This document shows positions 57,960 to 64,000 of a stretch of DNA of 64,000 bases, one piece after another. This stretch comes from Sinotaia quadrata. Its lineage: Eukaryota; Mollusca; Gastropoda; Architaenioglossa; Viviparidae. The stretch lies in NCBI GenBank assembly GCA_028829895.1, contig CM054182.1, positions 7,595,001-7,659,000 on the forward strand, written 5' to 3'. Each line of letters begins with the position of its first letter. Position 1 is the stretch's first letter. The position numbers were made by a program, and so were the translations under genes. Under the pieces are notes generated by a model that worked only from the letters and a program-made list of their open reading frames with translations, did not search any database and was not told the DNA's origin.

Positions 57960-59286
57960 TGGCTTAGATTGCCTTTACATTAAATGATGAAATTAAAGAT
58001 ATGAATGTGGTGATGTTTATTAAAAGGATGCTAGCCAAACAAATAGCCTTTAAGTGGACTATACATGCGCGCGCACATAAACACACAAAAAAATTGTTTC
58101 TTGCCAACAAAATTAAATGAGATATTATAAACTAAAGCGGCATGCACATAGTAGGTTTAAAAGCAAGTCTGAAATGCACAAGGATTTTTAAAAAGATAAT
58201 AATACTTCTCTTTAACCGAAAAAAAATGTTGGTCCATGAGATGAATATATTCACCTGAGTCTTTACGAAAATTCCAACTGTTCTTTACCCGCAAATGAAT
58301 ACTGCGCTGCGTGGAAACTTCAGTTATATACATACTGTTTTCAGTTGTAACGAAGATATTCTTCTATCTCGTGCATCTTTTGTCGTCATTTTGTCGTCAT
58401 TTTGTTGCAGTTTTTCCCCCTTATCATTGCTCCTTGTTTGTAGCTGTCAAGCACAATAAATACATTTCTCAGGAGCGGCGGAGGTGGAGTTACTTTAGTT
58501 TTCGTATTTCTCTTCCGGAATAAATAAATTTTACTTTTATACTTTCTAAACGAAAAAACACCTCAGAAAAGGAGTTTTCTAAAAGTATTAATGGGCAGAA
58601 ATACTGTGCGTCCATGACCCTCCAGTACATTCTCAAGGGCATGTAGAGCTCGATGGTGAAGGTGAAAGGTAGAGAGTTGTCTGCACTAGGCCAATTTCGC
58701 CCAGAGATTGGGGATTTGGCGATTGGTCCTTGAGGGGTGGGTAGGGGTATGTCGACTTTTGCTCGTTTTTCTTTTTAGATTAGGCTTTTCCTGAATAGGG
58801 TAAAAAAAAATTGTGGAGGTAAAGGCCATGCTCTTGGTCACATCACACCGTCCTAGGCCATCTACGCTGAATGTACCACTAAGTTTTTCTCCTCTGTTCT
58901 AGGGGCTGTCGTAGTTGGTGTGTTAGGTTCTTCTGTTTGGTACTGTTCACATTGTCTTGTTGGTTGCCTTGACTAGAAGTAAGGTTTCTGTTATAGCTCT
59001 GGAACTTTTGTGTTTTTAGGGAGGGGGGGGGATTTTTTTATTTGTTTGTTCATATTATCTAAGGCCGAGTTAGTCAAATTGGGATTGGGATTTGTCTTCT
59101 AGAAGACAAATTACCCGTCATTTTGGTGTTTTCTATTCTCCTAGAAGATGTTTCATCTTTCTGTGGTATAGTATATACTATTTCTATGTCGATTGTGAAA
59201 TATTTTTGCAGTTTTGAATTATTAACAACACTGTTATATTAATTAATTTTCTATTTTTAAAGTATCATTATGAACAGTGTTCATTA

Positions 59287-59319
<33 letters not shown>

Positions 59320-59758
59320 AACCCAAGCATAATTGTTGTCAATCTATGAGTGATATTTTTTTTTTATGTCTTGTCATAATCAGTAACGGTCATACGTGTC
59401 AGTGCTTTGTCTCTGGCAACTGACTGGGTTAAGAGTATAGGCTTAAAGAATGTAATAGAGTTTTACCCTAATGGTATGTTTACATATGTCACACTGGTAT
59501 TGTGCATATGCAGCAGCAGAGTAAACTCTGAGGTCAGTACATCTTTTCATCTACTGATCTAGTTTCATTGATTCCATTTGCAGTAAGCTAAAATTGACTT
59601 GTTACAGGTCTAATACTAGTTTTGCACAATGGAATGAGCATGACTATTTATATTCATTTTTTGTTGTTGTTGTTATTTTTCCCATTGCCACAAACCACTG
59701 TGAATTTGAAATACACTTAATAAATATGAATCATTTTTTTTTTTTTATCATCCTACAG
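57960..59758. other. Non-coding, possible intron before the ABCA-like exon
   Basis: Includes (TA)n(GT)n at 59285-59319 and a T-rich tract (about 59732-59748) leading into the acceptor at 59758. I looked for the preceding ABCA segment (signature and Walker B regions) and did not find it here. Confidence 0.4.
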
Positions 59759-59884
59759 ATGCTTGGGGCCAATGCAGCAATTAAAGACCAACTATGGGAG
59801 TGGATACATTCTAGATATAATGCTGGCTGTTAATGGCACACAAGGAATTCTGCACTATAAAAAGGCAACACAGGAGAGACACTT
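59759..59884 (+). CDS. Candidate ABCA-transporter-like exon
   Basis: A long T-rich tract ending TCATCCTACAG is followed by an exon whose phase-1 frame reads CLGPMQQLKTNYGSGYILDI. It matches the conserved ABCA-subfamily segment just after the nucleotide-binding domain, pattern C(L/I)GxxQxLKxx(F/Y)GxGYxLxI, in lipid exporters such as ABCA1, ABCA4 and ABCA5. After GYILDIML similarity ends, and the frame stops at 59886. A weak donor may lie near 59827-59830 (GCT/GTTAAT), or this may be a decayed or alternative last exon. The next frame (ATG at 59759) is also open for 24 codons. No other ABCA exon was seen in the window. Confidence 0.5.
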
Positions 59885-59987
59885 ATAACTGTTGTTTCCA
59901 AGCAACTCTTGTCTTGAGAGGTTTGATGAATGTGCCAAGTATCAAATCCCCAGAGAAAATTTCACCTTATCGACATATGTTGTCTTT

Positions 59988-62310
59988 AAAATAGTAAGCT
60001 TTCTATAATCAGTGTATATTTACTACCCTTAAAAATAGTAAGACTCCCATAGTCTGTATATGTTTTCTACTCTGGAAAATAGTGAGCCTTCCTTAGTATA
60101 TATTTACTACCCTTAAAAATAGTAAGCCTCCCATAGTCTGTATATGTTTTCTACTCTGGAAAATAGTGAGCCTTCCTTAGTATATATTTACTACTTTGGA
60201 AAATAGTAAGCCTCCCATAGTCTGTATATGTTTTCTACTCTGGAAAATAGTGAGCCTTCCTTAGTATATATTTACTACTTTGGAAAATAGTAAGACTCCC
60301 ATAGTCTGTATATGTTTTCTACTCTGGAAAATAGTGAGCCTTCCTTAGTATATATTTACTACTTTGGAAAATAGTAAGACTCACATAGTACATATTTATT
60401 ACCTTTAAAAATAGTAAGACTTCCATAGCCAATATATACTTAGTACTCTTGAAAATAGTAAGCTTCTCATAGTACATATTTATTACTTTTAAAAATAGTT
60501 GGACTCCTATAGCCAATATATACTTAGTACTCTTGAAAATAGTAAGCTTCTCATAGTACATATTTATTACTTTTAAAAATAGTTGGACTCCCGTAGTCAA
60601 TAATACTCTTTAAAATATTAAGCTGCCCATAGTCAGTATATATTTACTACTAGTAAGCCTCCAAAGTAAGTATATATTTAATAATTTATTACTTTTGAAA
60701 ATAGTAAGCATCTCATAGCATACATTTACTACTCTTTGAAAATAGTAAGCATTTCATAGTCAGTATATAATTACTGTACTACTCTTGAAAATAGTAAACC
60801 TCATATATTATATATTTACTATTCTTGAAAATAATAAATCTCCCACATTCAATATATATTTACTACTACTGAAAATAGTAAGCCTCTTATAGTACATATT
60901 TCTACTTTTGAGAATGGTAAGCCTCCCTTAGTCAGTATATATTTACTACTTTTGAAAATAGTAAGCTTTCCATAATCAGTATATGGTTACGACTCTTGAA
61001 AATAGTAAGCCTCCGATAGACTGTGATATTTACTACTCTATAAAATAGTAAGCCTTTTATAGTAAATATTTACTACTATTGAAAATAGCAAGCTATAGTC
61101 AGTATATATTTAGTACTCTTGAAAAACCTCCCATAGTAAACATTTATTACTCTTGACATAGTAAGCCTCTCATATTCACTTTTCAAAATTTCAAGTCTCT
61201 CATTGTCAGTACATGTTTACAACATTTGAAACTAGTAAGTCTCTCATATTCGATACATATTTACTACAGTTGAAACTAGTAAGACTCTCATAGTTCGTAT
61301 TTACTACATTTGAAACTAGTATTTTAGTAAGTCTCTCATAGTTGATACATATTTACTACATTTGAAACTAGTAAGACTCTCATAGTTCGTATTTACTACA
61401 TTTGAAACTAGTAAGCCTCTCATAGTTCATATTTACTACATTTGAAACTAGTATTTTAGTAAGCCTCTCATAGTTGATACATATTTACTACATTTGAAAC
61501 TAGTATGCCTCTCATAGTTGATACATATTTACTACATTTGAAACTAGTAAGCCTCTCATAGTCGATACATAATTACTAGAAAGCATTAAATACATTCCTT
61601 GGTATGTACATTTTTTACTACTCTTGAAAATGATATGGTTGTCTTGGCACATATTTACTACTCTTGAAAACAATAAGTTTCTCTTGGTACATATTTACTA
61701 CTCTTGAAAGTAATAAGTTTCTCTTGGTACATATTTTTTTTTATCATTACTACTCTTGAAAATAATAAGCTTGTCTTGGTACATATTTACTACTCTTGAA
61801 GACAGTAAGTTTATCTTGGTACATATTTTACTACTTTTGAAAACAATGTCTCTCTTAGCCTGTATAGTTTTACTCCTCAAAACAATAAACTTTTCTTGGT
61901 ACATATTTTACCACTCTTGAAAACAATGTCTCTCAGCCTATATATATTTACTCCTCTAAACAATAAGCTTGTTTTTGTACAATTTTACTATCTTGAAAAC
62001 AATGTCTCTCTTAGCCTGTATACTTTTAGATCTCAAAACAAAAAGCTTGTCTTTGTACATATTTTTGCTATTCTTGAAAACAATAAATATGTCTTGGCCA
62101 GCACATATTTATTACACTTGAATACATTCTTGTCAGTGCACATTTACTACTGAAAACATTAAGCTTTAGTCACTACATATTTACTACAGTTAAAACAACG
62201 TATCTATCTTAATCAATTTTTCAACATTCAATATTTAATTTCAACATATTTTTACTACTTTTGAAAACAATAAGCTTGTCTTAGTCTGTATATATTTATT
62301 ACAAATGATA
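59988..62310. repeat. 2.3-kb degenerate 40-60 bp repeat field
   Basis: Dozens of diverged units share TATATTTACTACTCTTGAAA and ATAGTAAGCCTCCCATAGTC. Subregions have locally amplified variants: a 94-bp double unit at 60060-60370, CATTTGAAACTAGTAAG at 61200-61560, and CTTGGTACATATTTACTACT at 61600-61960. All frames over it are artefacts. Confidence 0.93.
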
Positions 62311-62599
62311 CTGATTTTTTTATTTTTTTTATATACATTCACACACATTATCAGGTTATTGGAGTTTTAGTACAATCCAGCGTTCCCGCCCCCCATTCAA
62401 ATACATTATTTCGCAAGTATGTTATGAATCAGATTTTTATGTCATTAATGAAATTAAAATTAAATCTTCTAACCTGACTTGGTGAGAAGATTTTATATAT
62501 CGGAAAGTCTTGTCAGCACAACACTTGCCTTTGACAGCGTATAATTAGTCTGGCAACAAAGGGAGACTATCAGAGTATCACTACCAACTTGTTCAACTA

Positions 62600-62980
62600 T
62601 CCAAGGACCACCTACATTCTTGATTGTGCTGAGACGATTTTTACAGAAACCAAACAACTTGAAGTCGAGAAGTGAATCATGTAGCAACAATAAATCACCT
62701 TACACAGTTAAATACTTAGTTGCAGTTGCTCTCTGCGGACAGATTGTGTTTTATTTCTCAGGCATGTGGTACGTGTGGGTGGGAGTGAACAAGTGACAAA
62801 TATATTGTTCAAGACAGTGGAATGTTCAGCGGATTGCTCCCAGGTGATGAAGTTATGACTGATAGAGGAATCACCATTGGAGATCTTTTGTTTTAATGAC
62901 GAATTAAATTGAGCATTCCATTTCTCTCAAGGGATGTCACTAGTACTAGAATATTAGTGAATGCACTCATGCATATGTAC
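62600..62980 (+). pseudogene. DDE_Tnp_4 transposase relic
   Basis: Successive frames match the DDE superfamily-4 (Harbinger/THAP-associated) nuclease. At 62616-62633 ILDCAE corresponds to the first catalytic Asp motif (DCTE). Around 62690-62740 YTVKYLVAVALCGQIVFYFS corresponds to the core strand after it. At 62823-62890 GLLPGDEVMTDRGITIGDLL carries the second Asp in DRG (62861-62869). Further on, IKLSIPFLS and TRILVNALMHM resemble the P.F and TR.I.N.RIHVER segments leading to the third acidic residue. At least three frameshifts or stops break it. It is unlike the Myb/SANT element at 37127 in position, and common origin cannot be shown. Confidence 0.65.
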
Positions 62981-63320
62981 ACTGTAATGATATGCCGCTG
63001 TTTTATTTTCATGTCCTTTTTAAAAGTAATAAATTATCTTCAACTATAATGTTACCAGCCTCAATTTCCCTGACTTCATGTTATATTTCATTACGCTATA
63101 GCAATACAAGAGAGTTACCTTTGTGTAGCAATGGTTGTCAGGTGAAATAAGCTATTGAAAATCCTGTATCATTAAATTATGTGATAAGGGTGAATTAAAC
63201 CCTAAAATTAGCAATGTCACAATCTTCTTTCTCCAAGTAAAACTCATAAGGTTTTTATTTCTGTTAGATGGAATTTTTCTTAGAAATATATTGTATCACC
63301 CACAACATCAACTTTTCATG
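62981..63320. other. Non-coding spacer
   Basis: No feature recognised. Confidence 0.5.
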
Positions 63321-63400
63321 TGTGTGTGTGTGTCTGTCTGTCTGTCTGTCTGTGTGTGTCTGTGTGTCTTGTCTGTCTATGTCTGTGTGTATGTGTGTTA
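63321..63400. repeat. (GT)/(CTGT) microsatellite
   Basis: GT run passing into CTGT and GTCT units. Confidence 0.92.
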
Positions 63401-64000
63401 GAAAGGGTTTTTTTTTAATGAACTGTATCCGAGATGAATACAGAGAAGCCTGATTATGGAGACCAGCTCAAGTGAATAAATTAAATCCACACGATGATTA
63501 GATCTCTTAACACACTTCTGGATTAGAGAAGGAAGACAAGGGACAGCATATGGTGGGCATCTCTGCGGGTGCGAACAGAGACGGAAAAGGCAGCATCTGG
63601 CCCCAGAGCGGCCAGCGTGGACTACTCACCAAACAAAAGAAAAAGTTACCTCCCGTCTTCGAAAATAGCCGTCCGGGGTTAGCTGGGATACAAAGGGAGC
63701 TTCTCTTGATTAAGGAACAGCACTTCCGGGTTAGACTAGCAAAGAAGCGTGTCGACTTGAAAGATGGACCGCAAAGCAAGAAAATGGACGATTGTCTCCC
63801 TTGAACTGCAGCCGTTCACGGGTTTCAAATGACGCTTTGTCGAGTTTGAAAAGAAGACGCCATCTTGGCACTGAAGGCAAGCCATGTTTTAGGACGTAGT
63901 GAAGACATCATCAGTTGTAGGAAACTATGTGCCATGGAGACAATTGAAGACAAGAAGTCATTGGTACATTACTGATTAGTTAAAGAAAGTTAATGGTGGA
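63401..64000. other. GC-richer end region, possible gene start
   Basis: From about 63540 to 63870 composition is GC-richer and contains ACTTCCGGG (ETS-like) and CGCCATCTTGG (YY1-like), motifs often near promoters. A plus frame at 63550-63804 (84 codons, Lys-rich, unrecognised) and an opposing minus frame overlap it. The window ends before this can be resolved. Confidence 0.25.

Noticed and set aside
62493..62690. 65-codon minus ORF resembling an integrase C-terminus
   Set aside because: The plus strand of the same interval has ordered DDE_Tnp_4 motifs continuing downstream, a better explanation; the minus frame is a shadow.

Overview
The window looks like nuclear, mostly non-coding DNA from an animal, most likely a mollusc and perhaps a gastropod. 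There are no long plain open reading frames and no bacterial-style gene packing. The few protein-like patches are short and flanked by spliceosomal GT/AG signals. The recognisable transposons (hAT, Myb/SANT-bearing Harbinger-like, DDE_Tnp_4, Ty3/Gypsy) are metazoan types. The mollusc call is an inference from overall style, not from a marker gene.

The dominant feature is tandem repeats. More than thirty minisatellite arrays, mostly with 25-64 bp units, alternate with long GTGA, GAAA, GT/CA, GAT and TAC microsatellites. Several arrays have higher-order structure (dimeric in 2782-3052, 3942-4454 and 29461-29965; trimeric in 11333-11745). One 42-bp family occurs as two arrays in opposite orientation (11333-11745 and 12237-12418). 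Most long ORFs here are by-products of repeat units whose length is a multiple of three or that lack stops.

The mobile DNA is relic. At 37127-40287 lies a candidate Harbinger-like element with inverted subterminal repeats and a frameshifted Myb/SANT-like ORF. An 816-bp hAT remnant (37481-38296) has inserted into that ORF, with a perfect 8-bp target duplication. Two insertions with solo-LTR hallmarks interrupt older repeats: 34548-36191 (near-match 5-bp duplication) and 54539-56116 (perfect 5-bp duplication). A decayed Ty3/Gypsy fragment (51053-51937) has integrase followed by the linker that precedes reverse transcriptase, the order known from Gmr1-like elements. A DDE_Tnp_4 transposase relic lies at 62600-62980.

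Host coding content is sparse and uncertain. The best candidates are an ABCA-transporter-like exon (+ strand, 59759-59884), a 107-bp exon with consensus splice sites (- strand, 53866-53972), and a two-exon C-terminal model (- strand, 26263-27330). Weaker patches are at 46909-46970, 45556-45783 and 33504-33671. Several are on the minus strand and could be exons of one or more genes with long repeat-filled introns, but nothing here proves they are linked. I found no tRNA, rRNA, CRISPR array or bacterial operon, and I do not see a convincing new functional system. The most informative parts are the nested transposons, the inverted and higher-order minisatellites, and a 37-bp GC-rich motif present three times.
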